From an uncultured Clostridia bacterium (GTDB lineage Bacteria; Bacillota; Clostridia; UBA1381), in contig CALXSS010000013.1 in assembly GCA_944391225.1 (NCBI GenBank), positions 1-41,305 of the forward strand: 41,305 nucleotides of DNA. Reading direction: 5' to 3'. Shown in pieces: positions 25,490 to 33,694 of the stretch. The position numbers were made by a program, and so were the translations under genes. The notes beneath the pieces are model-generated. The model was given only the letters and a program-made list of their open reading frames with translations. It was not told where the DNA came from and searched no databases. The stretch's first letter is position 1; each line of letters starts with the position of its first letter.

Positions 25490-26788
25490 TCACAGCACCT
25501 GCTTTGATAAAAAGTATGCGACATAATACACGCCCATAGTCACCGCCATTGACGATGTTATTACAGGCTCGGTCCATTTATGCCGTTCAGAAAAATCTGA
25601 GAGCGCCATAAACAGCGGTATAGCGCACGTCATATATCTTGCCACGCTCAAAGGCCAGCCCATGCTTGTATTCACTATAAGATACGCTATAATAAACGCT
25701 GAATACATGTTTCTTTGACGGCGCAGACCATAGAACAGCATGACTACCGCAAAAATGATCGAGCATGCCTCAGGTATCCATATAGCGAATCTTGTAAACT
25801 TTGTTTCGTTTACCGCGTTATTGAATATAAGTCCTATACTCTTTCCGAAATATACAAGATCATTGCTCCAGTATTTTTCCTGATACTCAAGGAAGGTAAA
25901 GAAATTGCCGGTCACATAATAGTTGCACCACAGGTATATTCCAAGGCCTGCAAGCATGAGGAATATCCAGAGACCCTTTCTGTAAAACAGCCGCCACACC
26001 TCAGCAAACTGTTTTTTGCCTATCTTGTCCAGGATACCGTAATACTCAAGCCATTCCACCGCTGCCGGTATAGCCATCAGCAGACCAGCCATTCTTGAGA
26101 GCGCCGCAAGCGCTCCGAATATACCGACCTTTACCCAATCGTGCTTCCGTATATAATACAGCGTAGCAGCGGCTGTAAACAACAGCGTGCTTTCATTCAT
26201 CATAACGCCAAAGAACAACGCGTGAGGGAATACCGATATGTAGATAAGAGCCCTGACCGCTGTTGATTTGTTATAATCTATCGCCATGAGCTTATACATA
26301 TAGCAGCAGGCGCCGGCATACATCAGCCCTGACAATATTATACCGCTGACGCGCTCATCCTGAAATACGATAGTGAACAGCCTTATAAGCCATGGATACA
26401 AGGGGAAAAATACAAGAGTTGTATAATCGCCGTCCGGCGCATAATACTTATAGCCGCCAATAGCTATCCTCTGATAATTATTTGCATCCCATTGCAGATA
26501 TACGTCAAGCATATCCTTGAACGTAAATTCCTTATCACGGAATATGTATATAGCAAATATGCCTATTATAAATATTATAAATCTGAACAGCACTGCGAGT
26601 CCGAATACTGCCGCAAGCTCCTTTTTAGATACCTCAAATCCGCCTTTAAGGCTCTTATCAGCCAGAATGCCGGATATGACGCTGTTTTTACCCAGCCTTA
26701 CGCCTGATGCTGAAAGAATGCGCAGCAGCACCAGCACTATCGCTGACCATACGCATATGCTTGAAAACATCAACATGAATTTTTCCAT
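25490..26788 (-). CDS. PIG-V-like polyprenyl-phosphate mannosyltransferase family membrane protein
   Basis: The 432-residue protein has about ten membrane helices. The first large outer loop carries WDANNYQRIAIGGY (WD at about 100-101) and FFPLYP (about 127-132). These marks resemble the PIG-V/GPI-mannosyltransferase-like group found in bacteria. The Asp in that loop is the expected catalytic base. ATG 26788 follows GGAGG at 5 nt; ATG 26800 lies upstream of that site. It would use a lipid-linked sugar, probably made by the GT2 enzyme encoded just upstream. The real sugar is unknown. Confidence 0.7.
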   Translation of the reverse strand: MEKFMLMFSSICVWSAIVLVLLRILSASGVRLGKNSVISGILADKSLKGGFEVSKKELAAVFGLAVLFRFIIFIIGIFAIYIFRDKEFTFKDMLDVYLQWDANNYQRIAIGGYKYYAPDGDYTTLVFFPLYPWLIRLFTIVFQDERVSGIILSGLMYAGACCYMYKLMAIDYNKSTAVRALIYISVFPHALFFGVMMNESTLLFTAAATLYYIRKHDWVKVGIFGALAALSRMAGLLMAIPAAVEWLEYYGILDKIGKKQFAEVWRLFYRKGLWIFLMLAGLGIYLWCNYYVTGNFFTFLEYQEKYWSNDLVYFGKSIGLIFNNAVNETKFTRFAIWIPEACSIIFAVVMLFYGLRRQRNMYSAFIIAYLIVNTSMGWPLSVARYMTCAIPLFMALSDFSERHKWTEPVITSSMAVTMGVYYVAYFLSKQVL

Positions 26789-26807
26789 TTCTTCCTCCAT
26801 AGAATGA

Positions 26808-26826
26808 GCGGCGGATCCTCCGCCGC
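26808..26826. other. GC-rich perfect palindrome between the GT2 and PIG-V-like genes
   Basis: GCGGCGGA and TCCGCCGC are perfect 8-nt arms around TCC. There is no T tract. It may form a processing or attenuation hairpin within the operon. Confidence 0.45.
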
Positions 26827-26839
26827 ATATATTAAGTTT

Positions 26840-27796
26840 TTATCTGTCGCCGATAAACTTTTCCACTATATATCTCGGGCGGCGTTTTACCTCCTTATAC
26901 ATCTTGCCAATATATTCGCCTATAAGCCCAATACCAAGCAGCTGCAAGCCGCCTATGAACCATATTGAGCACATGAGCGACGCCCAGCCTACATCTGTAT
27001 TTCCCATTATTTTTTCCACTATCGCGTATACCGCCATGATGATAGCAAATATACAGGAAAGAGTTCCTATAGTCGAGATCATTCTGATAGGGTTGATACT
27101 GAACGAGGTTATGCCATCGAATGCAAACGCCAGCATCTTTTTCAACGGATATTTTGACTCGCCCGCAAAGCGCTCATTTCTGTCGTAATATACACAATCG
27201 GATTTATAGCCTATAAGCGGTACCATGCCGCGCAGGAACAGATTCCGCTCCTCAAACTGCGACAGCCCCTCAAGCGCGCGCCTGCCCATCAGCCTGTAAT
27301 CCGCATGATTATATACCATATTCACGCCCATTACTTTCATCAGCTTATAAAATCCCAGAGCGGTCGTACGCTTGAAAAAGGTATCAGTATCGCGCTTCTT
27401 TCTGACGCCGTATACTATCTCGCAGCCCTCGCTGTATTTTTTTATCATGTCTGGGATCACGTGTATGTCATCCTGCAGATCAGCGTCTATAGATATAGCG
27501 CAGTCACATTCCTCGCGGACTGTCATAAGTCCGCCAAACAGCGCGTTCTGATGCCCCACATTATGCGCCAGCTTTATACCGCAGACCTCTGCGTGCTGCT
27601 CCTCAAGCTCCTCGATTATATCCCATGTTCTGTCGCGGCTGCCGTCATCTACAAAAACTATTCTGCTTGAGCTTGATATAAGCCCCTGTCTTTTCATATC
27701 CTCGTATACCTCGAGCAGCTGTCTGCATGTTTCATACAGCACAGCCTCCTCATTATAGCACGGCAGCACTATATATGCTTTTATCTGTTTTCTCAT
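26840..27796 (-). CDS. GtrB/DPM1-like glycosyltransferase family 2 (polyprenyl-phosphate sugar synthase)
   Basis: The enzyme would transfer a hexose from UDP- or GDP-sugar to polyprenyl phosphate. The 318 residues show a GT-A domain: LPCYNEE (11-17), FVDDGSRDRT (D50-D51), and the DxD SIDADLQDD (D104, D106). Two C-terminal membrane helices (about 235-265 and 272-300) are typical of GtrB. The ATG follows GAAAGGAA by 9 nt and lies 23 nt after the hsp33 stop. The two GT-C-like genes downstream are likely users of its product, and the HAD-GtrA fusion elsewhere may supply flippase function. Confidence 0.9.
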   Translation of the reverse strand: MRKQIKAYIVLPCYNEEAVLYETCRQLLEVYEDMKRQGLISSSSRIVFVDDGSRDRTWDIIEELEEQHAEVCGIKLAHNVGHQNALFGGLMTVREECDCAISIDADLQDDIHVIPDMIKKYSEGCEIVYGVRKKRDTDTFFKRTTALGFYKLMKVMGVNMVYNHADYRLMGRRALEGLSQFEERNLFLRGMVPLIGYKSDCVYYDRNERFAGESKYPLKKMLAFAFDGITSFSINPIRMISTIGTLSCIFAIIMAVYAIVEKIMGNTDVGWASLMCSIWFIGGLQLLGIGLIGEYIGKMYKEVKRRPRYIVEKFIGDR

Positions 27797-27818
27797 TTTC
27801 CGAAGTTCCTTTCAGCTG

Positions 27819-28697
27819 TTATTTCGCTTTTTTGCACAGCTCTTCAAGCTCGCTTTTATCGAAATGATACTTTTTATCGCAGAACTGACAGCTCATCTCC
27901 GCCTCGCCCTGCTCCTTAATAATATCCTCAAGCTCCTGCTTTCCTATCGATATGAGCGCGCGCTCCATTCTTTCCCGTGAGCATTTGCACCTGTATTCTG
28001 GATGGACCGCGTTATTTTCTATAAGCATATCGAATCCGCTCGTTATGCTGAATGCTATATCCTCCGCGCTCATTCCGCTTGTTATCATTTCGGTCACTGA
28101 CGGAGCGTTTTCTATTATCTGCGTCAGTCTTTCAGCTGTTTCCTCTGTAGCCTCCGGCATAAGCTGTATCATATATCCGCCTGCCGCCTTTATCGTCAGA
28201 TCAGTATCCACCAGCACGCCAAGAGCCACAGCTGTAGGCACCTGCTCGCTTTTTGCAAAGTAATATGTCATATCCTCCGCTATCTCGCCGCTTACAAGCG
28301 GAGTTCTGCCAATATACGGCTCCTTCAAACCTAAATCGCGCACTACGCTTAGGAATCCCGGGCCTACCGCTCCGCCCACGTCCAGCTTTCCCGCTGCATT
28401 GAGCGGAAGATCTGCCTGTGGATTTGCCGCATAGCCGCGCACCCGCGAGCTGCTGTCTGTGACAGCGATCATTATTCCGAGCGGTCCCTCTCCGTTTATC
28501 TGCAATGTTACCGAATCCGATTCGCTTTTAAGCTGCGCGCCCATTATTGCCGCCCCTGTGAGCAGTCTGCCGAGCGCCGCCGAGGCGGTAGCCGATGTAT
28601 TATGGATACGGTGAGCCTCATTTACCAGCTCAGTGGTTATAGCCGCAAACACGCGTATTGAACCGTCTGTGCTGTTTCCTCTTACTAATGTGTCCAT
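27819..28697 (-). CDS. hslO: Redox-regulated chaperone Hsp33
   Basis: Hsp33 is activated by oxidation, releasing zinc to hold unfolding proteins. The 292-residue protein has the zinc cysteines C237-x-C239 and C270-x2-C273, the first pair being CKCSRE and the second CQFC. The N-terminal substrate domain has LQINGEGPLG and GAVGPGFLSVVRDLG. GGGAGG precedes the ATG. The 5' leader contains the second MITE-like element. A glycosyltransferase operon follows. Confidence 0.96.
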   Translation of the reverse strand: MDTLVRGNSTDGSIRVFAAITTELVNEAHRIHNTSATASAALGRLLTGAAIMGAQLKSESDSVTLQINGEGPLGIMIAVTDSSSRVRGYAANPQADLPLNAAGKLDVGGAVGPGFLSVVRDLGLKEPYIGRTPLVSGEIAEDMTYYFAKSEQVPTAVALGVLVDTDLTIKAAGGYMIQLMPEATEETAERLTQIIENAPSVTEMITSGMSAEDIAFSITSGFDMLIENNAVHPEYRCKCSRERMERALISIGKQELEDIIKEQGEAEMSCQFCDKKYHFDKSELEELCKKAK

Positions 28698-28739
28698 TAT
28701 TGACCTCCCAACAAGTTTTATTCTGGATCTGTTCTTTTA

Positions 28740-28898
28740 GGTTCACGTTAAAATGCTGGGGTTGTAGGGTAGGATAGTATCCGCCAGTCATCAGCGTGGC
28801 GTGAATGCGGTCAGATAATATCTGCCCCTACAAGAAAGCGGAAAGCTATCAATCGTCTGTATAACAGATATGCAAACCCCAATATTTATTAAAGAACC
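28740..28898. mobile_element. MITE-like element, copy 2
   Basis: This 159-bp copy matches 12011-12168 along its whole length with scattered substitutions. The ends are GGTTCACGTTAAAATG and ATTTATTAAAGAACC, an imperfect inverted repeat, and TA lies directly outside both ends. One inner palindrome is preserved in part (AGATAATATCT, from about 28814); the GC-rich first palindrome has decayed. It lies between the likely hsp33 promoter (28982-29010) and the hsp33 start, so it would be transcribed into the leader. Confidence 0.7.
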
Positions 28899-28981
28899 TA
28901 TATTTAAACGCTCTTATAACCGCGAATATTTACAAAACACGCATATAAAAGCATATCAATCAATTTTGCATTACCGTTTTT

Positions 28982-29010
28982 ATTATATCACAGCGCACCT
29001 GAAAAGTCCA
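28982..29010 (-). promoter_or_regulatory. Probable promoter of hsp33
   Basis: On the minus strand TGGACT (29010-29005) and TATAAT (28987-28982) are 17 nt apart. The leader would be about 280 nt and include the MITE-like element. Confidence 0.45.
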
Positions 29011-29028
29011 CCTTTTATGCGATTTTGA

Positions 29029-29063
29029 TAAAAAAAAGACCATCTGAAAAACTCAGACGGTCT
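29029..29063 (-). terminator. Terminator of tRNA-Leu
   Basis: On the minus strand GACCGTCTGA pairs with TCAGATGGTC around GTTTT, followed by a run of eight or nine T residues. It starts two bases after the encoded CCA. Confidence 0.88.
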
Positions 29064-29064
29064 A

Positions 29065-29151
29065 TGGTGCCGATGACCGGGGTCGAACCGGTACGGATTT
29101 TACTCCACTGGATTTTGAGTCCAGCGCGTCTGCCAATTCCACCACATCGGC
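29065..29151 (-). tRNA. tRNA-Leu (anticodon CAA)
   Basis: The acceptor arms GCCGATG and CATCGGC pair. The anticodon stem CTGGA/TCCAG encloses loop CTCAAAA with anticodon CAA, reading UUG. A long variable arm typical of class II tRNA and the T-loop GGTTCGACCCC are present, and the 3' CCA is encoded (29067-29065). A reading frame of 72 codons over this gene on the plus strand is spurious. Confidence 0.97.
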
Positions 29152-29166
29152 ATTTGCAACATTATT

Positions 29167-29195
29167 ATTATAACACGAAGATATTAAAATGTCAA
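29167..29195 (-). promoter_or_regulatory. Perfect-consensus promoter of tRNA-Leu
   Basis: On the minus strand TTGACA (29195-29190) and TATAAT (29172-29167) are 17 nt apart. The tRNA begins 15 nt after the -10 box. Confidence 0.88.
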
Positions 29196-29248
29196 CACTT
29201 TTTTGCCAATAAAACAAATATACCGCTGAAATTGACAATATAATACTG

Positions 29249-29278
29249 AAAAAGGGGAGCTGGATATACAGCGTCCCC
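29249..29278 (-). terminator. Terminator of the asd-dapA-dapB operon
   Basis: On the minus strand GGGGACGCT pairs with AGCTCCCC (a small internal mismatch), followed by TTTTT. It lies 9 nt after the dapB stop. Confidence 0.8.
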
Positions 29279-29286
29279 TGTGTCAG

Positions 29287-30048
29287 TCATATCATTTCAT
29301 CGACCAGCTGATTCATGTTGTACATTCCCGCCGGCTTGTCCTTCATGAACTTTGCAGCCTTTATAGCGCCTACCGCAAATACCTCCTTGCTCGCCGCATG
29401 GTGCGAAAGCTCTATGACCTCGTCATTGCCTGCGAAGATGACCTCATGGTCGCCTACTATTGTTCCGCCGCGAACTGCGCTTATGCCTATTTCTGTCGGC
29501 TTGCGGCGGCGGCGCACGCTGTGACGGTCAAACACATATTCGGCAGGGTAGGAGAGCGACTCGTCTATAGCATCGGCGATAGCCAGTGCTGTGCCAGAAG
29601 GTGCGTCTATCTTTCTGTTATGATGTCTTTCTACTATCTCTATGTCAAAATTGCCCTCAAGCAGCTTTGCAGCCTGCTTTGCAAGAGAGATGAGCAGATT
29701 GATTCCCAGACTCATGTTTGCTGAGAAAAATACAGGTATTTCCTTTGCTGCCTCTGTAAATTCCACTTTCTGCTCAGCAGTGAAGCCGGTCGTTGCAAGT
29801 ATTACAGGCTTATTGTTTCTGCGGCAGTAATTAAGGACACTTGTAAGACATGACGGATGTGAAAAATCTATAACCACATCAGCCTCGCCGTCAAACTCAT
29901 CTATCGACTTGACCACAGGATACGAATTTTTCATATCTGTGTTTATATCAACACCGCATACGATCTCTGCATCCTCGTCCTCCTCGACAAGACGCGTTAT
30001 TACTTGTCCCATTTTACCGTTGCAGCCGTTCATTATTATTTTGATCAT
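29287..30048 (-). CDS. dapB: 4-hydroxy-tetrahydrodipicolinate reductase
   Basis: DapB makes tetrahydrodipicolinate with NAD(P)H in the lysine/meso-diaminopimelate pathway, which feeds peptidoglycan. The 253-residue protein has the nucleotide motif GCNGKMGQ (8-15) and the catalytic ERHHNRKIDAPSGTAL with the His pair and Lys. The length is typical. It is third in the asd-dapA-dapB run. An intrinsic terminator lies between dapA and dapB. Confidence 0.97.
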   Translation of the reverse strand: MIKIIMNGCNGKMGQVITRLVEEDEDAEIVCGVDINTDMKNSYPVVKSIDEFDGEADVVIDFSHPSCLTSVLNYCRRNNKPVILATTGFTAEQKVEFTEAAKEIPVFFSANMSLGINLLISLAKQAAKLLEGNFDIEIVERHHNRKIDAPSGTALAIADAIDESLSYPAEYVFDRHSVRRRRKPTEIGISAVRGGTIVGDHEVIFAGNDEVIELSHHAASKEVFAVGAIKAAKFMKDKPAGMYNMNQLVDEMI

Positions 30049-30066
30049 AATGCTTCTTCCTTTCGT

Positions 30067-30107
30067 AAAAAAACGGACTGCCGTCAGCTTTTCGCGCAGG
30101 CAGTCCG
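30067..30107 (-). terminator. Intrinsic terminator between dapA and dapB
   Basis: On the minus strand CGGACTGCC pairs with GGCAGTCCG, followed by seven T residues. It lies just after the dapA stop and before the dapB ribosome site. It should lower dapB expression unless read through. Confidence 0.8.
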
Positions 30108-30114
30108 GCTCTGT

Positions 30115-30996
30115 TTATATAAGACCGTATTTCGCCATTGAAGCCTTTAACGCCTCAAGGTTCTTTTCATCCATATCTATAAGCGGCAAACGCAGATTTC
30201 CGGCGTTCTTGCCCATAAGATTAAGGGCAGTTTTTACCGGTATCGGGTTTACTTCGATAAACAGCTTATTGATAAGGTCCAGATATTCAAGCTGCATACT
30301 TGTAGCCTTTGCTGTATCGCCCTCAAGATATGCGGCGCACATCTCGTGAGTTTCCTTAGGCATAACGTTTGCAAGCACTGATATAACGCCCTTGCCGCCA
30401 AGCGACATTATAGGGATTATCATATCGTCGTTGCCGGAATATATGTATAACTCCGGAACCTCAGCCGCTACCTTTGCCGTATACGAAATATTTCCGCTTG
30501 CTTCCTTTATAGCTACTATATTATCGATCTTAGCAAGCGCCTTTAAAGCGTCTATTGAAATCGAAACGCCTGTTCTTGACGGAACATTGTAAAGGATGAT
30601 CGGGATCTTTACAGCGTTTGCGATCGTACTAAAATGCGCTACAAGACCTTTCTGCGTTGTCTTGTTATAATAAGGCGTTACCTGTAGCAGGGCGTCAGCT
30701 CCAAGCTCCTCCGCGCGCTTTGAAAGTGCAACAGCGTGAGCTGTTTCGTTTGAGCCTGTTCCTGCTATTACCTTTATTCTGCCTGCTGCCTTCTTTACTG
30801 TATATTCTATAGCTGCAAGATGTTCTTCATCAGGCATTGTTGAAGCTTCGCCTGTTGTTCCGCAAATGATAATAGCGTCGGTGCCGCTTGCAATATGCCA
30901 TTCGATAAGCTCGCCAAGAACATCATAATTTGTCTTATCACCGTCAAACGGTGTCACTATCGCTACGCCAGAGCCTGTAAATGGTAATGTTTTCAT
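30115..30996 (-). CDS. dapA: 4-hydroxy-tetrahydrodipicolinate synthase
   Basis: DapA condenses aspartate semialdehyde with pyruvate through a Schiff base. The 293-residue barrel has the Thr pair in CGTTGEAS (46-50), Y136 in YNVPSRTG, and the Schiff-base K164 in [15 protein letters not shown] lies before the ATG. A TCAGCCG hairpin lies in the 71-nt gap after asd. It takes the product of the gene upstream. Confidence 0.97.
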   Translation of the reverse strand: MKTLPFTGSGVAIVTPFDGDKTNYDVLGELIEWHIASGTDAIIICGTTGEASTMPDEEHLAAIEYTVKKAAGRIKVIAGTGSNETAHAVALSKRAEELGADALLQVTPYYNKTTQKGLVAHFSTIANAVKIPIILYNVPSRTGVSISIDALKALAKIDNIVAIKEASGNISYTAKVAAEVPELYIYSGNDDMIIPIMSLGGKGVISVLANVMPKETHEMCAAYLEGDTAKATSMQLEYLDLINKLFIEVNPIPVKTALNLMGKNAGNLRLPLIDMDEKNLEALKASMAKYGLI

Positions 30997-31024
30997 AATA
31001 TCTTCCTTTCTTTATAATATCGTA

Positions 31025-31043
31025 TCAGCCGGCCCGCGGCTGA
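31025..31043. other. Short GC palindrome between asd and dapA
   Basis: TCAGCCG and CGGCTGA flank GCCCG, with no T tract. It is a possible mRNA processing or partial attenuation site in the lysine operon. Confidence 0.4.
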
Positions 31044-31067
31044 GCCTTGCACTACCGATATAACGGA

Positions 31068-32171
31068 TCAGTCCATATATCCCTTTGCTGTGAGCAGTTC
31101 CGCAAGAAGTACGGCGCCGCCCGCTGCTCCTCTTAATGTATTATGGCTCATTGAAACCATTTTATAATCAAACTGTGTAGATTCTCTCAAACGTCCGCAT
31201 GAGATAGCCATACCGCCGTCGATCTCGCGCGCTGTCTTTATCTGCGGCTGATCCGGCTGATCCTTTTCTGTGTATACATGGATAAACTGCTTCGGAGCGT
31301 GAGGCAGGTCAAGCTCCTGCGGAACACCCTTATATTCTGCCCACATCTTTTCGATCTCCTCAACCGACGGCTTTTCTACTCCATCCTTGAACGAGAAGAA
31401 TATTGCAGCCGTGTGACCGTTTGAAACAGGCACTCTGTAGGTCTGACACTCTATGTGCATATCTGTTGACGGAACTATCTCGCCGCCCTCTATCTTTCCA
31501 AGCACCTTATTCGGCTCAACCTCTGACTTCATCTCCTCGCCGCCGATGTACGGGATAAGGTTATCTACCATCTCCGGCCATGTTTCAAAGGTCTTGCCCG
31601 CGCCCGATATAGCCTGATATGTTGTAACTATAGCGCGGTCGATAGGATACTTCATATTTATAACTGCCATTGCCGGAAGATATGACTGGAGCGAGCAGTT
31701 TGACTTTACAGCTATAAAGCCTCTCTTTGTGCCAAGTCTTTCTCTCTGCGCCGGAATGATCTCGATATGCTGTGGATTGATCTCAGGGATTATCATAGGC
31801 ACATCGGGAGTATGTCTGTGAGCGCTGTTGTTTGACACAACAGGGCATTCTGCCTTTGCGTATCTTTCCTCAAGAGCCTTTATCTCATCCTTTTTCATGT
31901 CGACCGCACAGAACACGAAGTCTACCATCTCAGCTATCTTTTCAACGTCATCTGTAGCGTTCATTACTGTCATATCCGCTACTGACTCGGGGATACCTGT
32001 ATCCATAGCCCATTTTGAGCCTACGGCATCCTTATACGGCTTGCCTGCGCTTCTTGGAGATGCTGCGAGCACCTTTATTGTATACCACGGATGATCTGCA
32101 AGCAGGGTGATGAATCTCTGTCCCACCATGCCGGTAGCTCCGATAATTCCTACATTATACTTTTCTTTCAT
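31068..32171 (-). CDS. asd: Aspartate-semialdehyde dehydrogenase
   Basis: Asd reduces aspartyl phosphate to aspartate semialdehyde with NADPH, the branch metabolite for lysine, threonine and methionine. The 367-residue protein has GATGMVGQ (11-18), the catalytic C159 in SNCSLQ, and H253 in NGHTAA. It resembles the fungal/archaeal-type branch (SNCSLQSYLPA). ATG 32171 follows GAGG by 8 nt. An upstream extension of the frame would read through the riboswitch terminator and is rejected. It is the first gene under a lysine riboswitch. Confidence 0.96.
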   Translation of the reverse strand: MKEKYNVGIIGATGMVGQRFITLLADHPWYTIKVLAASPRSAGKPYKDAVGSKWAMDTGIPESVADMTVMNATDDVEKIAEMVDFVFCAVDMKKDEIKALEERYAKAECPVVSNNSAHRHTPDVPMIIPEINPQHIEIIPAQRERLGTKRGFIAVKSNCSLQSYLPAMAVINMKYPIDRAIVTTYQAISGAGKTFETWPEMVDNLIPYIGGEEMKSEVEPNKVLGKIEGGEIVPSTDMHIECQTYRVPVSNGHTAAIFFSFKDGVEKPSVEEIEKMWAEYKGVPQELDLPHAPKQFIHVYTEKDQPDQPQIKTAREIDGGMAISCGRLRESTQFDYKMVSMSHNTLRGAAGGAVLLAELLTAKGYMD

Positions 32172-32197
32172 TGTGAATACCTCTTTCATTTTTTTAA

Positions 32198-32225
32198 TAA
32201 AAAAACAATAGCCAAATGCTATTGC
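32198..32225 (-). terminator. Riboswitch-controlled terminator of asd
   Basis: On the minus strand CAATAGC pairs with GCTATTG around ATTTG or similar, followed by seven T residues. The same GC-AATAGCA arm can also pair with the 3' side of riboswitch stem P1, so the two folds exclude each other. Confidence 0.85.
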
Positions 32226-32249
32226 CTCCATAACCTGTATGTGTTATTA

Positions 32250-32412
32250 GCGATAGCACTCCACCCTCAGGTGACAGTCATACCGTTATTCACGGCATGC
32301 CCAGCACAGATGCTGCGACGATCTGCACTTCGGCGTTTTCCCCTTTCACAGCGGTTCAACGGATCACGCATCTCCTTCCCGCGGCTACTGATGAATCACG
32401 CGCCTCTACCTT
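32250..32412 (-). promoter_or_regulatory. Lysine riboswitch (L box)
   Basis: On the minus strand the conserved elements appear in order: AGGTAGAGGCGCG, ATCAGTAGCC, GGGAAGGAG, GAAAGGGGAAAACGCCGAAG, GCTGGG, ACTGTCACCTGAGGG, and GGAGTGCTATCG. P1 forms between GGTAG (plus strand 32406-32410) and CTATC (32252-32256). Lysine binding should hold P1 together, free the terminator and stop asd-dapA-dapB transcription. Without lysine, TGCTATCGC pairs with GCAATAGCA as an antiterminator. Confidence 0.95.
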
Positions 32413-32431
32413 GTATTTTCTATACACCATA

Positions 32432-32460
32432 ATATTATCACGGTTTTCCATATGTGTCAA
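32432..32460 (-). promoter_or_regulatory. Promoter of the lysine riboswitch-asd operon
   Basis: On the minus strand TTGACA (32460-32455) and TAATAT (32437-32432) are 17 nt apart, about 20 nt before the riboswitch. Confidence 0.75.
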
Positions 32461-32542
32461 GGGGGTTTTTAAATTATTTTCAATTTATTTTATATTTATG
32501 CTCACATCAGCGTATAATACGCCTAAAAATATGATCTATGGC

Positions 32543-32571
32543 TTGAAATCGCAATAAAAATGTGGTAGAAT
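32543..32571 (+). promoter_or_regulatory. Promoter of queA-tgt
   Basis: TTGAAA (32543-32548) and TAGAAT (32566-32571) are 17 nt apart. The leader is only about 38 nt, too short for a queuosine-precursor riboswitch plus ribosome site, and none is seen. Confidence 0.65.
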
Positions 32572-32615
32572 GATTTAAGCAAATCATAGAAATATTTATA
32601 ATGAAGGGAACAGAT

Positions 32616-33653
32616 ATGAACCGATCTGATTTTTATTATGAACTGCCGCAGGAGCTTATAGCTCAGGAGCCGCTTGAAAGACGTGACGCCTCAAGGCTCA
32701 TGGTGCTCGACAAGCACAGCGGCAAGACAGAGCACAGACATTTTTACGATATAATAGATATGATAGAGCCGGGCGACACGCTGATACTCAACGACACAAA
32801 GGTGCTTCCCGCCCGTCTTTACGGAACTAAGGAGGATACAGGCGGAGCAATAGAATTTCTGCTGCTGAACAAGCACTCGCTCGACACCTGGGAGGTAATA
32901 CTCCGCCCGGGCAGACGCGCTAAGCCGGGGGCAAGATTCGTTTTTGGGAACGGGGAGCTTAAAGCGGAGATACTTGAAGTCATAAACGACGGAAACAGAC
33001 TTGTGCGCTTTGAATATGAGGGAATATTTGAAAATGTTCTTGACAAGCTTGGAGAGATGCCGCTTCCGCCGTATATTACAAAAAAGCTTGAGGATAAGGA
33101 CAGATATCAGACTGTATACGCAAAGCACACAGGAAGCGCGGCGGCTCCCACAGCCGGACTTCACTTCACTCCGGAGCTGCTTGAGAAGATAAAGGCAAAG
33201 GGCATAAATATTGGCTATGTCACGCTTCATGTAGGGCTCGGCACATTCCGCCCCGTAAAAGCTGATGAAATAACCGATCATAAGATGCACTCGGAATACT
33301 ACGTGCTGCCGCCTGAGACCGCCGAGCTTATAAACAAGACCAAAGCTGCCGGAAAAAGAGTTATAGCTGTAGGAACTACCGCGACCCGCACACTTGAAAC
33401 AGCAGGCTTTAACGGACTTCCGTTAAAGCCCTCGTCAGGCTGGACGGATATATTTATATATCCCGGCAAGGAGCTGCATGTTATAGACTCGCTTATAACA
33501 AATTTCCACCTGCCCGAATCAACTCTTATCATGCTCGTTTCGGCAATGGCAGGCAGAGAAAACGTGCTTAACGCATATAAGGAAGCTGTTAAAGAGAAAT
33601 ACAGATTTTTCTCATTCGGTGATGCAATGTTCATAACTGATATAAAGGAATAG
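32616..33653 (+). CDS. queA: S-adenosylmethionine:tRNA ribosyltransferase-isomerase
   Basis: QueA converts preQ1-tRNA to epoxyqueuosine-tRNA using the ribosyl group of S-adenosylmethionine. The 345 residues show family marks: the N-terminal [23 protein letters not shown] region, [37 protein letters not shown], and a C-terminal [19 protein letters not shown] 32616 lies after AAGGGA. A shorter upstream ATG (32601) has no ribosome site. tgt follows 41 nt later and does the preceding step, base exchange. Confidence 0.97.
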   Translation: MNRSDFYYELPQELIAQEPLERRDASRLMVLDKHSGKTEHRHFYDIIDMIEPGDTLILNDTKVLPARLYGTKEDTGGAIEFLLLNKHSLDTWEVILRPGRRAKPGARFVFGNGELKAEILEVINDGNRLVRFEYEGIFENVLDKLGEMPLPPYITKKLEDKDRYQTVYAKHTGSAAAPTAGLHFTPELLEKIKAKGINIGYVTLHVGLGTFRPVKADEITDHKMHSEYYVLPPETAELINKTKAAGKRVIAVGTTATRTLETAGFNGLPLKPSSGWTDIFIYPGKELHVIDSLITNFHLPESTLIMLVSAMAGRENVLNAYKEAVKEKYRFFSFGDAMFITDIKE

Positions 33654-33694
33654 AGCCTGCCGACCACCTCAAATCAATTTGAAAGGAATAAGCT

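Noticed and set aside
29025..29243. Plus-strand reading frame of 72 codons
   Set aside because: It covers tRNA-Leu and its terminator and promoter on the other strand, with no protein similarity.
32172..32231. Upstream extension of asd
   Set aside because: It would translate the riboswitch terminator; ATG 32171 has the ribosome site and the family start.
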